In this document: in pieces, positions 11,541 through 23,756 of the stretch
How the letters are laid out: the number at the start of each line of letters is the position of its first letter
Position numbering within the stretch: position 1 is the stretch's first letter
Assembly: GCA_023078685.1 (NCBI GenBank)
Contig: JALGAS010000006.1
Coordinates: forward strand, 3,348,001 to 3,412,000
Direction of reading: 5' to 3'
DNA from: Neopestalotiopsis rosae
Lineage: Eukaryota > Ascomycota > Sordariomycetes > Amphisphaeriales > Sporocadaceae
DNA length: 64,000 bases
Program-made: the position numbers and the translations under genes
The notes under the pieces: model-generated
The model's input: only the letters and a program-made list of their open reading frames with translations
Told to the model about the DNA's origin: nothing
The model's database searches: none

Positions 11541-12997
11541 TTAAGAGCTTTCAGAATCTCTTCGAGAAACGTGCGACGCCAATGTGCTTGCGATCAGTGC
11601 CAGAATGATCACATTCGGGAGAACCCGAAAGACGATACTCTGAAAATCAAACCCCACCACAAGTCCCAAGATCACACCGACCGTCCCGCTTCCGACAATC
11701 CATTGATCCTGACGACGCTCAAGTATGTGTCTGCAGTAATGACATCCGGTGGCTATGCCATAGAGCCCGATGGCTCCGATCACGACAGCTGTTAGGGAAG
11801 TACGGGACAGCATTCCAAGCGTAGTGATTGGAAATGGGTCCTAACAAGATGTCAGTTTCTACCAGGTCATTCGTGTTTCTCAGCTTACCTGAATATCCGG
11901 ATTCAACGACTGGAAGTCATATAAACTGCATCGGTGCTTATCGTAGTGATACATGACTGTGGCTGTAGTCGCCGCGCAGGCTAATTCGAGTACATCCATG
12001 CACCAGTCGCGCACCGGTCGGCGTTGTTTCGCGTAAGTATCAGAATCTTTGAGGTGGCCAATGGACATTTTCTCTCGAGTGTTACACATCGAGACCGATA
12101 CGTAATTTCCTCGGTTGAAGCTTTCCTTTGGTATGGGACGTAGATGCATATTCAAGAGCGAAGAAGGTATATCCCCCTCAGCAATCATCGCCGTTGCAGG
12201 CCTCAGCAGTGGAGCAGACATTACTGATGACGGCCTTAGTAGAGCAGTGAATGGTGACGCCCACAATTCATTGTCCTGGTGACAGGTATAGGTCGAGATT
12301 CCTCTGGCACGTATCAAGACTGGATTATAGCTATGTTGGCAATCGTTGTAATAAGACGACTCAAAGCCATTCGTGGGAGTCCGAGGAGGAAATTTCAAGG
12401 ATGAAAAACCATAATCCAACAAGTTCGATCGAACTATGACGCATGGTCGCTCGAAGGATATAGGGAGATAGTCTCGAAACTTTGGCGAACAATCAGCCGC
12501 AGATGTAGGACTGTGCAAAACGTCCGTCAGTGAAACGTATGAACCTTGAAAAGTTTCGATATAAGTACTACTCACTATGGGCGAAACTTCTTGACGCAGT
12601 CTGAGATAGATTGAACATGCTTCAACCAGTGATTTCGATTTCGGAGTCGCCTATCTTCCAGAGTGCATGTGGTGTTCAATTCCATTTCTGCATCTTCCAA
12701 TATATTTTTTGTGGCTTCGAGGGCTTCGGACAGGAGAAATCGGACATGTGCAGAGGGATTATCTGCGGTCTTGTTCAGTGTTGGATCCTGATTCTGGACT
12801 TTCTTCAAGATCAGTGAGAGCGACTCTAGCTCTGTTCGGATCCTCGGCGCAGTACTTTCGAAGACTTCGTGGGTTTGCAGCAGCGTTTGGATAGTGCGGG
12901 TTGACAGATCGACGGTAGGAATGACATCTGTGATCAACCCACAAAGCGACGGTGAATACATTTTGCTGGCGATCGCCAGCGAATACCACAAATATGC
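11541..12997 (-). CDS. Hypothetical protein with helical N-terminus and C-terminal membrane segments
   Basis: Three exons (12997-12576, 12510-11889, 11840-11541) join in frame through introns with GTGAGT and GTAAGC donors and CTGAC branch sites, giving at least 446 residues. The first exon encodes a long amphipathic helical region with heptad-like spacing (RTIQTLLQTHEVFESTAPR, LESLSLILKKVQ) and a final C-x-K-segment; the last exon encodes two hydrophobic segments (TAVVIGAIGLYGIATG; GTVGVILGLVVGFDF; NVIILALIASTLA) and a basic tail. The start is unsettled: an ATG inside the first exon at 12961 is the simplest choice, but the frame stays open and protein-like up to an acceptor at 12998, so an upstream exon (for example from ATG 13080) is possible. 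Family not recognised. Confidence 0.55.
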
Positions 12998-13327
12998 CTG
13001 AACTTGAGTTAGGTGATTGTCGCGAAAGTGTACAACACAAGAAATTTTCCAAGTTGAAAATGGGATCGTCTGGTTGTCATGATGCGGCTTAGTTTTGGGG
13101 GGTGAGGCCTCATTCCCCTCCCATACACGTCGGGCAACAATACAGCCTTACGCCCGAAATCCCGTCCGCAACTTGATTCCCGCCCAAGAGGTCTTCACAA
13201 TTCTTTTCGTCATGTGGTTTTCTTCGAGCTAGTGCACTCCTCCAATATCTTACAGTCAGCATTTGCAAACCAGATCTCGAAGGTGTCGTTTTGTTTGGTG
13301 TGAAATTTCTTCAAATTCTTTCCGGGT
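12998..13327. other. Intergenic, divergent promoters
   Basis: 330 bp between two divergent gene models. May contain the first short exon of the minus-strand gene (ATG at 13080). Otherwise no feature seen. Confidence 0.4.
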
Positions 13328-14975
13328 ATGCAGGAATCTGAGCCCATCATCATCTCACACCACAAATCTCACGCGCGAATGGCGATACTAACGACGCAAA
13401 TAGACATGAACTCAGCATATTTTACCTGGCTGGGGAGCAGCCGTATACCAGATACGCAATACACCTGCGCAATGCACGAACTGTTACAGACTTCGACTCC
13501 GACGGATGAATCTTCACGGGCGCCACAAGATCCAGACCATCAGGTTTCCTTCACGTGTCGCAATGCAAAGTCACTCAGCGTGCCGAAGGCACAGATGTTC
13601 ATCTTCATGGTTTTCGTCTTTGTCTCGTCCTTCGTCGCACCCTTTACAGACCCGAATCTCGTTTCCATGGTCAACCTTTCGGTGATCATGCCCCCGAGAA
13701 CCACACTGCTTTTCCAAGCCAACAAGCAAGAATTCGGTCTTGGCGTTGTAACCGATATGTTCTTTTCGGGTTTCATCTTCCTGTAAGCTATTACAATAGA
13801 GGGAATAGTAGCCTGAGCTGTTGCTAATCCCTTTGAACAGAATTGTTTTGGCAGCCACCATTTGCAATTGCCCTAGGTATACCCAAGGTATAGCGCCGAG
13901 GACTACATTGACAGCACTGCTGCACGTCCTCGAGACCAACAGCTTCTCATATATTGTATGGGACTCGATTGACTCTCTAAGAAGCTCGCTCGGATGTGTA
14001 GTATTGGCGTGTACTTTGTCCGTGGTGCACATAATGCATATAGTCCTCAGTATCCTTTATCGCCGCCGCCACAACGAGAAGCCATGGTCCTTATACAACC
14101 GCAAGCACCGGAAAGACAGCAGAAGCAACCTCCAAGGATCGGAGTTCAAAGAGTGTTTGGGCAACGTTCTTAACTACAGCAACTGCGGCAGACTTGTCGG
14201 TGAGAGCAATCCGGGCTCCTTTGATGCAACCCGCATCGTGTCTTGTGCATTCGAGATGGGTTGTTTTTGTCACCAGTCGAGCCAGGCCACAAGGATCAGC
14301 TTCACAAATGCCCAAGTCACATTCTTCGTCGCAACAATATTTATCCTGCCACTCACTGCCAGCGCCGTACTCACCATATCACCTGGTTTTCGAATCCTCT
14401 CCGGGATTAGTGCTACAGGAACTGCTGTTGCCGTTATTCCACTTCGCACGATACCAGAAGTTCCGAATATGGTGTGGATATTGTAAGTGCCTTGCACAAG
14501 CTCCCATCCTCGACGAATACTGGGAAATACAAACTTGAGCTTCTTCAGTCACTCATGACGATGTTATTGCACTCTTCTCTGACCATGATCAAGCACTTAC
14601 ACTGCCTGGGCAATCGCCTTCTCGGCATACCTGGGGATGCAAAATTTGCTCATCCCTAGTCGATCGATCCACCGCAGGAAATGGTTCGTTCCCCTATCAA
14701 ACACTCCAATCTCCTGTCCTATCGAGCTCTCACAAAATCACATACTCACGTGCAGCAGGTTCCTATCTTGTGTCATAATTGCCGCCGTCCACTTTTCTAT
14801 TGGTTTGGCACAGACCTCGACCACCCTTGCAGACGCGTTCTCCATCTTTGGTCCTCTCATCGCTACTGTGTGCACTTATGTTGTGTCGCTCGTCTTTAGT
14901 GGTGGCGAAAGCGACGTTGAGGCCGACACGCGTCCTGAGGTCATTGCAATGGTGCGCACAGCGATATCTGGGTAG
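13328..14975 (+). CDS. Putative polytopic membrane protein, family unknown
   Basis: Model with four exons (about 13328-13782, 13841-14482, about 14595-14681, about 14758-14975). The first intron is strong (GTAAGC, CTAAT branch, AACAG). The second needs an AAG acceptor near 14594; the third has a GTTCGT donor and GCAGCAG acceptor and restores Trp-Phe-Leu. The joined product shows about six or seven hydrophobic segments (FIFMVFVFVSSFVAPF, LGCVVLACTLSVVHIMHIVL, VTFFVATIFILPLTASAVL, YTAWAIAFSAYLGM, FLSCVIIAAVHFSIGLA, FGPLIATVCTYVVSLVF), a basic loop after segment 3 and a soluble C-terminus. The start is uncertain (ATG 13328 or an internal one such as 13406). I cannot name a family; splice sites 2 and 3 are less certain than the coding nature of the region. 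Confidence 0.5.
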
Positions 14976-15140
14976 GGGTCCAGCCCGGGTCCAGGAATAG
15001 AGGGGTAATTCTCCTCGACATTTTTGGTATACCACCGGAAGAACATAAATATTTATCTCACTGCATCGGATCGGCGTGTCTATTATTTCCTTTTGATTTT
15101 CTTTCCATTTCTTTTTTATCTTTATTTCTATTTTGATACC

Positions 15141-15253
15141 GGCAAGAGGCAGAAAGCCCAGCCACGGAATGTAGAGCTCAGGACTCACCAGATCATGTTA
15201 CTGGCAAGAGGCACAAAGCCCAGCCACGGAATGTAGAGCTGAGGGCTCACCAG
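15141..15253. repeat. Two-copy direct repeat, 51 bp unit
   Basis: Copies at 15141-15191 and 15203-15253 (62-bp period) share GGCAAGAGGCA and then an almost identical run to CTCACCAG; I count only about four mismatches. TTTTGATACC occurs just before the first and just after the second copy. No coding role seen. Confidence 0.8.
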
Positions 15254-16221
15254 TTTTTGATACCTATTTGACCTTTATGGCTGTAGATAAACTTTATAGC
15301 AATTTGAAGTTGGTGTCTTTAAACTAAATCGATGGTTTACAAAAGGCTGGATGCTACAGGAGCTGAGTGCGCCAAGGACTCTACGATAACAAAGCAATGG
15401 GCACGCCTAGGGACAAAGAGAAACCTTTCTTGGTAAGCTGTTGCGATTGAGGATATCGCGGTCATTCTGTCTCAGCATGGCTGAGCTATGTGATTTTGTA
15501 TTGCCCATTTGACGTGAGCCGGTAAGAGAGCAACGAACAGAAAAGAAGACATGGAATACTGCCTATTAAGCATCTTTGACGTCAGCAGGCTGACGATTCG
15601 TGGCGAGGCTGACCAGGTCTTTTCCTTGGTTTCTAGAGTATATTATTAAAAGAGATTAAATCTACGAGTAAAAAGTGCGGAACTGTCCACCGCTGCAAAG
15701 AATATTAGCAACGAGTTGGACATATATTACTAACCTTAGAGTCAACTCGCCAAAAGATTCCATTGAGAAATGGCACCTGTTATTCACTAACTCTCATTCA
15801 CTGACTCTCATACTGATCCTCTTTTACGGGCTGAAGACCACCACCAAGTGACCGACGAAGAGGCTAAACGTCTTATGAAGAGCTCGGCAAATTCTAGCAC
15901 TTTATTGGCGCTTCGCCTAATCCACTGGGCCCAGAGCGTGAACCCTTTTGATCAACTCGGCCATGCCGGTGTGTCTTCAGGTAGTCTCACCAACTTGAGT
16001 ATCGCCACCCAAGAGAAGCGGAACAATCAGAATTTACGACTCTAGTAATTCTTCAAGGAGACCTGCTGTTGACAATGTTGACAAGTCGGTAGCCAGACTG
16101 CGGAAGCTTTTCGGAATGTGACTGCACATAATGGTCTGTCTTTGTAACGATGCGACAATCATTCAGTACACGAACATGAGGAGCATGAGGGGGAGTTGAG
16201 TATACCCAGGCAAATACATAT

Positions 16222-16249
16222 CTAGGTACCTACCTAGGTAGGTACCTAG
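16222..16249. repeat. Perfect 28-bp palindrome
   Basis: The block begins CTAGGTACCTACC, is centred on CCTAGG and reads the same on both strands. It is made of TAGGTACC units. It could be a cruciform-prone intergenic element or simply a local repeat; about 590 bp upstream of the NRPS-like start codon. Confidence 0.85.
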
Positions 16250-16836
16250 GTGTCGGGTTCAGTCGCAGTTGGAGCCCGAACACCAAACATGAGCTGCCCC
16301 ACCTTACCCACCGTCCACTAATTTGGCACGCATCCGCCACCTGGTCGCAACCTAAGCTTTCCCATTTAGCAGTGCCTGCCTGTATTTTGCATTACACGCC
16401 GAGAGTGCATTTGGGCTTGACATTTCTTGGCAACCTATTTGGCGACCATTTCAAAGATACCGTCACTCCAGCCTTCTTCCCCAGGGCCATTTCACCACCT
16501 GTAGCAGGTCGACTTGCAAGCGTCGTTCGGCCAGGTATTTCTCATAACATGCGCGCAATCCCTAGAAACCCCACGCCCGGGGCTACTGCAAGGCACGCAG
16601 CCTGTTGGTCCCAAAAGGGGTGAGAAGCGCGATTGTACACTTGAGCTGGGGCTTCGCGCATGCAAACCACGCGTTATGGACCTTGAATGGGACCAACATG
16701 AACAGAAAGTATCCTAGATGCTGGTGGCGGGGCTAGCCACTACTAAACAGCCGACCTTCCACTCTCCTTTACAATTGAGTCAAAGGTCTTGTTCATCTCT
16801 CATTTTATTTTCAATTTTCCAGTACGTCCAGTAAAC

Positions 16837-19800
16837 ATGGCTCAAATAGCAACAGCTTACGGACGCCGGCTCGTACCTCGAGTCCTGGACGAGTTGGCCG
16901 ATACGGACCCCAAGAGAGTCTATGCCGCCATACCCAAATCAGCTGATGTGAAAGACGGGTTTCACGATGTGACTGTGGCAGATCTTTCGCGCTGTGTTGA
17001 TTTCATGGCCAGTTGGCTTGATGAAAGGTTTGGTCGAAGTGAAAGCTTTGAGACAATCACTTACATTGGACTCTCTGATCTTCGCGGACCTACAACTCTT
17101 CTTGGCTCCATCAAAGTTGGATACAAAGTAGGCAAAAAAAAAAAACCCCCCCTCAAAGGAAAAAGAAAACTGTCAATAGCATTCGCTGATGATGATAGCT
17201 CCTGGTTCCTTCACCGAGAAACCCGCCCTCGGTTACCTTACATCTGATGGAGCGCACTGGCAGCACCAAAGTGTTGTATGCTGCAGAGCTTGCTCCCTTG
17301 ATCAAGCCCCTTCAGGATCTGGCACCGACATTCGTTTTTGATGCTGTGCCTTCATTCCAAACCATGCTCGATAGCCATCCAGTCAGATATCCCTACGAAA
17401 AGAGTTTTGAGCAAGCTAGGGATGAACCAATTGTGGTCTTGCATTCTTCTGGATCAACTGGTAGGACTGCCGTCTACTGGTCAATCGATTGCGACTGACA
17501 ACTTTCAGGGTTGCCCAAGCCAATCACCATCACCCATGGTTCTATCGGCGCACATGACAATGATCATAACCTCCCAGTTCCAGATGGACGAGAGAGATCA
17601 GACTCAACAGTGTTCACTCTCGATGGAAATGATCGGCGCCTATATGTCATATTGCCATTTTTCCATGTACGTTTTGTTGTGCTATTCTCACAATAGAGAC
17701 CAATGCTAACAATGAACAGCTCGGAGGCTTCGTCTTCTTTATGAGTATGTTCGATGACGAACTTGCATCTTTTCTTGTTGTGACTAATAATGTTAGATCA
17801 TGCCCTCCTCAACAACTTGACGCTTGTGCTCGGACCAGCGCATGTGGCTCCGGATGCAGGGCTGCTCACGCAGATTGCGCAACAACAGAAGCTCAGAGGA
17901 ATCATGGTTGTGCCTGCTATTCTGGAACAGCTCTTGCATGATCCGAAAGGCCTGGACTTGCTGAAGAGCTTCGAGTTCGTGGCCTGTGCTGGAGCTCCAC
18001 TGCCGGGCCCAGTCGGTGATCAGGTTGCCAAAGCTGTCAAGATGTTCATCTTTATCGGATCCACCGAGACCTTCCCTCTCCCTGAGCTGAAGAAGGGTCC
18101 CGAGGATTGGCAGTACCATGAATTCAACCCAAACCTCAAGCACGAAATGCGGCCCTACGGCGACGACACGTTTGAATTAGTCATTCTTGCCGATGAGACC
18201 ACAAAGGATTCGTGCCCTGTCTACCACAATATTCCCGGCGAAAGTCCTTTCTTCACAAAGGATCTATTTACACGGCATCCGACGAAGCCAGATCTATTCA
18301 AGTATTACGGTCGTCGGGACGACATTTTGGTATTCGCCAATGGAGAGAAAGTCAATCCGATTCCCTTGGAGCAGCATGTTCAAGGAGACCCTCTGCTCAA
18401 AGGGGTTCTTCTCGTTGGCAATAAACGTACTCAGTCAGCTCTTCTTGTGGAGCCTCGTGATGCCCTAGATGAAGCTGGGCGCAAGAAGTTGATTGAATCA
18501 CTTCGTCCGCGTATCGAAGAAGCCAACAAGCTCGTCCCCGGTCAGGGCCGTGTTGGTAAAGGCATGGTTTTCTGTGCCGTATCCGATAAGCCGTTTGCCA
18601 GGACTGGCAAAGGAACCACCGTCCGCAAATTGACTGAGACTGCTTACGAGCAGGAGATCGAGCATTTGTATTCTACCTCGTCGCTCGAGCAGAAATTCGT
18701 CTCGGTGGATTTGAGTGGAACAAACGTGACCAAGACTGTCTACGAAAGATCCAAAATCATTGGCTTCTTGCGACAAATCTTTGCGTCTTCCTTTGCTGCA
18801 GCATTGTCTTTCGGAGAAGATGAGGATTTCTTCGCCCACGGGCTCGATTCCATACAGACACTTGAGATCACGGGCAACCTAAAGCACAACCTGGCGAAGC
18901 TGACTTCCTCCTCCATCGATTGGATATCACCGCGCACAATCTTTCAAAACTCAACACTTGTAGCTCTCTCGGATGTACTGTTAGACTTTCTGAACAACGG
19001 TACCGTCCCCGAGACCAACTCAGAGACCGCCCGCGCGCTAGCTGTGAGCGAGACAGTGGCACGGTATGTGGAGAAGCTTCCTCAAAGACCAACATCTGCC
19101 ATTGATCCCAAGACTGTGCAAGGCTCAAGTGTGGCCATAATCGGCTCAACTGGTTATGTAGGCTCGTATCTTCTGTCGACCTTGATGAAGAACCCCGAAA
19201 TATCTCGAGTTTACTGCCTCAACCGAAACGATGATGCACAAGTAAGACAGGAGAAGTCCCTGAGCGGGTTCGGTCTTGACTATGAGGCACTTTCGAGCAA
19301 GGTTACTTTTCTCAAGGTCGAGCTTGGTGCACCGCGCCTCGGCCTTGGTCAAGACCAATGGGAGCTGATTGCAAACACCATCGATTCCATTGTTTACAAC
19401 TCCTGGCGTCTTGATTTTGAGATCGGAATTCGCTCCTTCGAGCCATTCTTGCAAGCCACGAGAGATCTGGTCGAATTGTCTACTTCTAGTAGCAACAGGA
19501 TCCGAATCACCTTCGTCAGCTCAACGTCTTCGGTAGAGAACATGGCTCTCACATCCGTAGTTCCTGAAAAGCCAGTGGCGGACCCCCTAGCTGCAATGAA
19601 CACTGGCTACGGCCAGTCCAAATTGGCTGCCGAACAGATACTGGTCGCAGCAAACCGCAAGACCGGCACACCTGTTTCCATCGTTCGCATAGGGCAAGTT
19701 GGCGGCTCATCCCGTCCTGACGCCAAGACCTGGGCCGATCAACCCTGGATCTCCGCTATCATTCAGACGTCGAGAACACTTGGGTGCTTTCCCAGCCCCG

Positions 19801-20186
19801 TGGCTCCAATAGATTGGGTACCGGTCGATAGTGTTGCTACAATCTTGCAAGCCGTCGCCCTTCGCGCCGCTGAGGACGAGCCACAAGTCTGCAATATCGC
19901 CTCTGAACCGCAGCCATGGAGCTTGCTGGTTGACTTGATTCGCCAGTCTACAGACATCAAGGAAGTTTCATCGCTGCCGGAGTGGGTTGACAGGCTCCGA
20001 AAAATCTCCAACCCCGACCTGACACGATTGCCTGCTGTTCGACTGTTGGGATTCTACGAGCTACTGGGCAGTGGAACAGACTCTCTCAAGTTTGCCACTG
20101 AGCACGCACAAGCGGTCTCCGGGGTGGAGCTTAAGCCTCTAAAGAAAGAATTGCTAGAATCTTGGTTGAAATCTTGGGGAGTCTGA
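16837..20186 (+). CDS. NRPS-like adenylate-forming reductase (A-T-R)
   Basis: Five exons (16837-17127, 17199-17460, 17509-17666, 17720-17744, 17797-20186) give 1041 residues; exon 4 is only 25 nt. Domain order: AMP-binding adenylation domain (about 20-560) with HSSGSTGLPKP (P-loop A3), FIGSTE (A5) and YYGRRDDILVFANGEKVNP (A8); a carrier domain with phosphopantetheine serine in GLDSIQ (Ser597); and a C-terminal thioester reductase of extended SDR type with Rossmann GSTGYVGS (about 693-700) and catalytic YGQSK (about 850). Such enzymes activate a carboxylic acid as AMP ester, load it on the carrier and release it as aldehyde or alcohol using NAD(P)H. There is no condensation domain. It ends 76 bp before a convergent UstYa gene, so it may or may not belong to that cluster. 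The 71-nt first intron contains an A12C7 run. Acid substrate unknown. Confidence 0.93.
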
Positions 20187-20261
20187 TACAGCCAGCTTCG
20201 AGTGCAGGCATATCTACCTAGTTCAGGGTACATCAGAGTTTAAGTAGCATTACTACACATA

Positions 20262-21276
20262 CTATTCTCCACCATACTTGTTCTTTACTTCTGCCGGATC
20301 CGGGTGGATCTTGCTCAAATCAGGGTGTCTAGCGTCGCTGAGATCCCACATTCCTCTGTCGTCGGCCAGCTCGAGCAGCGCATCGAAGTCCTTGCACGTG
20401 TGCATCTGTCCCCAGGCTGCCGACGCCGGCCAAGCTCCCGTCTCGCCCTCGAGCGAAGTGTCGGCGTTGCAGAGGATGGCCTGGCGAAGGTATTCAATGC
20501 AGTGGGTAGTGTGTTCAAGCTGTGGCCTGGTGAACTCGGCAAACTCTTCGTATGATGTACCCATTCGTTGTGTGATAATAGACTATTATTTTCAGTCAGT
20601 ACTCACATTTCTTCAACCTGTTCTAATTTCAGTCACGTAAAAGTTCCACGTACCAGGCAGTGCAATTGGTGATACACGCTGAGAATGTAACCCTCGAAGT
20701 GGTCGCCTTCCTCTAGTATGCCGTCCAGATGGTACGCTGGAGTGGCGTATTCGAAGTCATCACCGGGCCGTGGATCAGCCGTGATGTAGCCCCTGCTCTT
20801 TGGGTAAAGCGCTTGCCAGTTCTCGTGCAGCTCGCGCTTATGCGTGGCGTTCCACATCATCTCGTGGTCGACGTAGACGAGGTCTGGGCCGAAGCCTGCA
20901 ACATTGCCAAACTTGACGACTTTCTCTGGTACTACGTCGAGGTTTCAGTCAGTTTGTAGTTCACTAACATATCTCCATCTGCATGAAAGAACTTACATGC
21001 TGGCCCGAATCGGGGAAGCCGATCGGATTTGGACTGTTTTGTCCGGGCAGAGTGATACGAGGCAATAATGATCAACAGAACAAAAATAAGCGCTCCCATC
21101 AATGCCTCAATCATTGCACGGGCGCTCATGTTACTCAGACGCTGTCGAATACTGCCTGAGCTCTTGTGCTTGATCTTGGCCTGTTCCGAGATGAAACCGA
21201 GTTCCTCCGAAGAGTCGAGGGAACTCGAGCCTTCAGTTGAGTCTCGGACTTTCTCATAGACATGCTCCATATTCAT
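20262..21276 (-). CDS. UstYa-family (DUF3328) oxidase, classical subtype
   Basis: Three exons (21276-20997, 20931-20654, 20582-20262) join to 292 residues. Family role: UstYa-type proteins are membrane-anchored oxidases that cyclise or otherwise oxidise ribosomal peptides in dikaritin (ustiloxin-type) pathways. Seen: a Ser/Glu-rich cytosolic N-terminus, one transmembrane helix (about 54-74), PEKVVKFGN-type beta segment, and the two diagnostic HxxHC motifs, HQLHC (181-185) and HTTHC (210-214, followed by IEYLRQAILC), with the typical about 25-residue spacing. Convergent with the NRPS-like gene and divergent from the next oxidase gene across 1.3 kb. First ATG taken at 21276; the second at 21270 is equally possible. 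Its presence beside a Kex2-repeat precursor supports a RiPP role. Confidence 0.9.
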
Positions 21277-22581
21277 TGTATGTGATGAATGTGAATAACA
21301 GAAGTGAAGTCACAATTCCGCGCACATGGGAATTTTTGGAAAAAATCGACGAGGGGAATGGAAAGTATTAGGAGCGATTGATCAATGTCGCATACTACCA
21401 GTTCTGTTGAGATAAGCAGGGCATCTTGTGCTTTACAAGGAATATCTGCCAAAGATTCAGGCAAGACTGGAATAAGTCTTAGACGACCTATGTCCGCGTT
21501 GCCAAGAGCTTCATAGAGTATACACCGACCAGGGTAGGCCTATGTACGCCGTTATTCGCTTATGGCTCGCCGCACCGTGTACAAGATGCAGCACTAGCAG
21601 GGTACCCAAATCCCCTGGCAAACGCTTATCCGTGCCGAACCAGCCCGCTGGATTGGCCCCTAATTCTGATGTTATACTGCGCACCAACTCAGCTTAGGTC
21701 GGCCACTAATGTGAGGTACTTCAACTCCTTCTCAACCCTGGCCTGCTGGCATTTAGATCCTACCCAAATATCTCGAAAATGCATGGAAATGTGCCGCGGG
21801 CCTACAGAAACGAGGCTTTAAGTTGTATGGAATATGGTCATTACCTATCAAAGACCTTGAAATCAGTCAACTGACCCGCCTCTCGATCCTGCAAACGCAT
21901 TCGCAAGCAACATGCTCGTCCAATAGCTAGATCACAAACCCACCAGGCTGGCACGCTAAGGGTGGCTGGCAAGCTGGTTTCCGTTGCCTATCGGACACCC
22001 CAGTATTCTGCCATTGATAGGCTATAGACTACAGCTATAGACTGCTGGGTATCAGAATAATTCTTGGTGACAAGAACTCCATTGTGGCTGCATATACTGT
22101 TGCATTGAAAGGAACTGTACCCGGTCACCACTCGCCTCAATAAGTGGAAAAAATCAAGAACTATCTCGTTCGTGTCCGGCGATCATGACTCCCGGATCTT
22201 CCGAACAGGTCAATAATCCGCAATAATCAGTCAGGTACTGCAGTGCCGTAGACGGTAAGGTTACCCTGTAAAGTTGAGGGGATCATGGAGTCTGCTGGAT
22301 AGGTCCCTTGTCAGTCCTACCACGAACAAGTCTGGCATTTTTCAGGGTCAACGACGGTTCCCTCCTGTCCGCGCAAAGCTGTATGCTATGCCTCATTGAA
22401 GTTCGCATTCCATTCTCTACCCCAAATTGAGGCGCCCGAGTACAGTGCTGTTCGGCGTGGCCAACAGGAACTATTGTTGCAAGGCATCGACTGAGCGACC
22501 ATCATTTAACGAAAGATTCTCAGGGTAAGATCCACAACAAAAGTCTACAAGTTCCATCATCACCTACTAATTTGAACACAG
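21277..22581. other. Divergent promoter region between two oxidase genes
   Basis: 1.3 kb containing the promoters of the UstYa gene (minus) and the second oxidase gene (plus). No gene seen. A regulator binding site might be shared, but I found no convincing repeated motif by eye. Confidence 0.4.
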
Positions 22582-23283
22582 ATGGACACCTCACACAAGA
22601 CCTCCATGGAAGAAGTTGACTTCAACGTCAATGACTCCCTGCTTCAGCAAAGGCCCATTGAAGCCGCACCGAAACGCCACCAAAAGCAAAACCGCGTCCT
22701 CATAACTGCCTTGGCCCTTGTTACAATCATTGTGGCTCTCACAGCTTTCATATTCTGGTCGATCGTGTCGTCCTCAAAATCATGTCCAAATACTTTGCAT
22801 GCGACAAAAGACTCCCAAGTCCTACATTGCGGCAGTAGCCCCTCAGAGGCGCGCTCGCTGGGCTGCAAACTACAAACATGGAGCTACAGCTGGGTGCCGG
22901 AGCCCTGCTTTGACGCCGATCTGAACGAGGAGTTCATTGCCATCCATATCAAGGACGACCTCCCGTACTATGCCGACCGTAACGGTACCAAAATCGTCGA
23001 CTTTGACGCTGTATATGAGGGCAACTTGGAGCTCTTGTACACGGTTTGGGGATCGCATTACTGGCACTGCGCCTTCATGATGAGGAAGTTCTTTCGGCGG
23101 CGGGCGGCCTTTACGGAATCGACTTGGGAGTACGAACATGTTGCGCATTGTCAGATGTGGCTGGCGAATCCGTTTCGCTTTGATTTCAAAAGGGTCACTA
23201 CCAAGGCTGGTCTGGTCTTTTCGACTTGTGTTCCTGGAGAGTTCGAGGGATTCACGCTTGGGAACTTTGAGACAATCGAATAG
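22582..23283 (+). CDS. UstYa-like oxidase, CG/GC subtype (paralogue 1)
   Basis: Single exon, 233 residues. Seen: cytosolic basic N-terminus, one transmembrane helix (about 39-61), a lumenal segment with CGSSPSEARSLGC (Cys83, Cys95) and a third cysteine at 109 (PEPCFD), acidic ELNEEF-like stretch (DADLNEEF), and two HxxHC motifs: HYWHC (159-163) and HVAHC (186-190). The paired HxxHC motifs put it with UstY-type oxidases; the cysteine-rich lumenal head is shared with the two paralogues at 25867-26629 and 27528-28315 but not with the protein at 20262-21276. Convergent with the peptide precursor gene, 473 bp apart. An intronless gene among intron-bearing paralogues. Likely acts in the secretory pathway on the precursor peptide; the reaction is inferred from family only. 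Confidence 0.8.
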   Translation: MDTSHKTSMEEVDFNVNDSLLQQRPIEAAPKRHQKQNRVLITALALVTIIVALTAFIFWSIVSSSKSCPNTLHATKDSQVLHCGSSPSEARSLGCKLQTWSYSWVPEPCFDADLNEEFIAIHIKDDLPYYADRNGTKIVDFDAVYEGNLELLYTVWGSHYWHCAFMMRKFFRRRAAFTESTWEYEHVAHCQMWLANPFRFDFKRVTTKAGLVFSTCVPGEFEGFTLGNFETIE

Positions 23284-23756
23284 CTTAGAAATTGAATCGA
23301 AATCCGTATGCCACTGGCGAAGTAAACAAAGATTCATCACCAAAGCAATTGAAAAGTCGACTCTAACATGGGATTAACCCACATAGATCATAAAAATTGG
23401 TTATCATTTTTGACTTGATCATTATTATGGTGAATCAAGAATAATCTTCACTACTGCTTTGGGATAGTCGGCTCAAGCTTGATCCTTAGGTTCACTTTAT
23501 TATATCAACTAGGATTCTACGAGTATCACGCATTGAGAGCGATATATTTCTTCAAGGAGACATAGGTTGATTCATTGTTACAATTAAAGAGCTAGCCCTT
23601 ATTGGTGTCTACCTAGACTAATTCAACATTCCAGGCTCCTTCTTGATGCTCCGTCGAACAGCTACAGTGTTCAGCATATCATCCATGAGGCCTATATTAT
23701 ATAAGGTATCAGTACTCGTAGCTTCATCAATTGACAATGAAACATACCTCAAGAGC

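Larger units (their letters stand above)
14976..16836. other. Intergenic with short repeats
   Basis: About 1.9 kb upstream of the NRPS-like gene. It holds a tandem duplication (15141-15253) and a perfect 28-bp palindrome (16222-16249), described separately. No gene seen. Confidence 0.5.

Noticed and set aside
17147..17250. Apparent continuation of NRPS-like exon 1 through the A12C7 run
   Set aside because: Read-through gives a Lys/Pro-rich stretch; splicing from 17127 to 17199 restores the conserved KLLVPSPRNPP segment.
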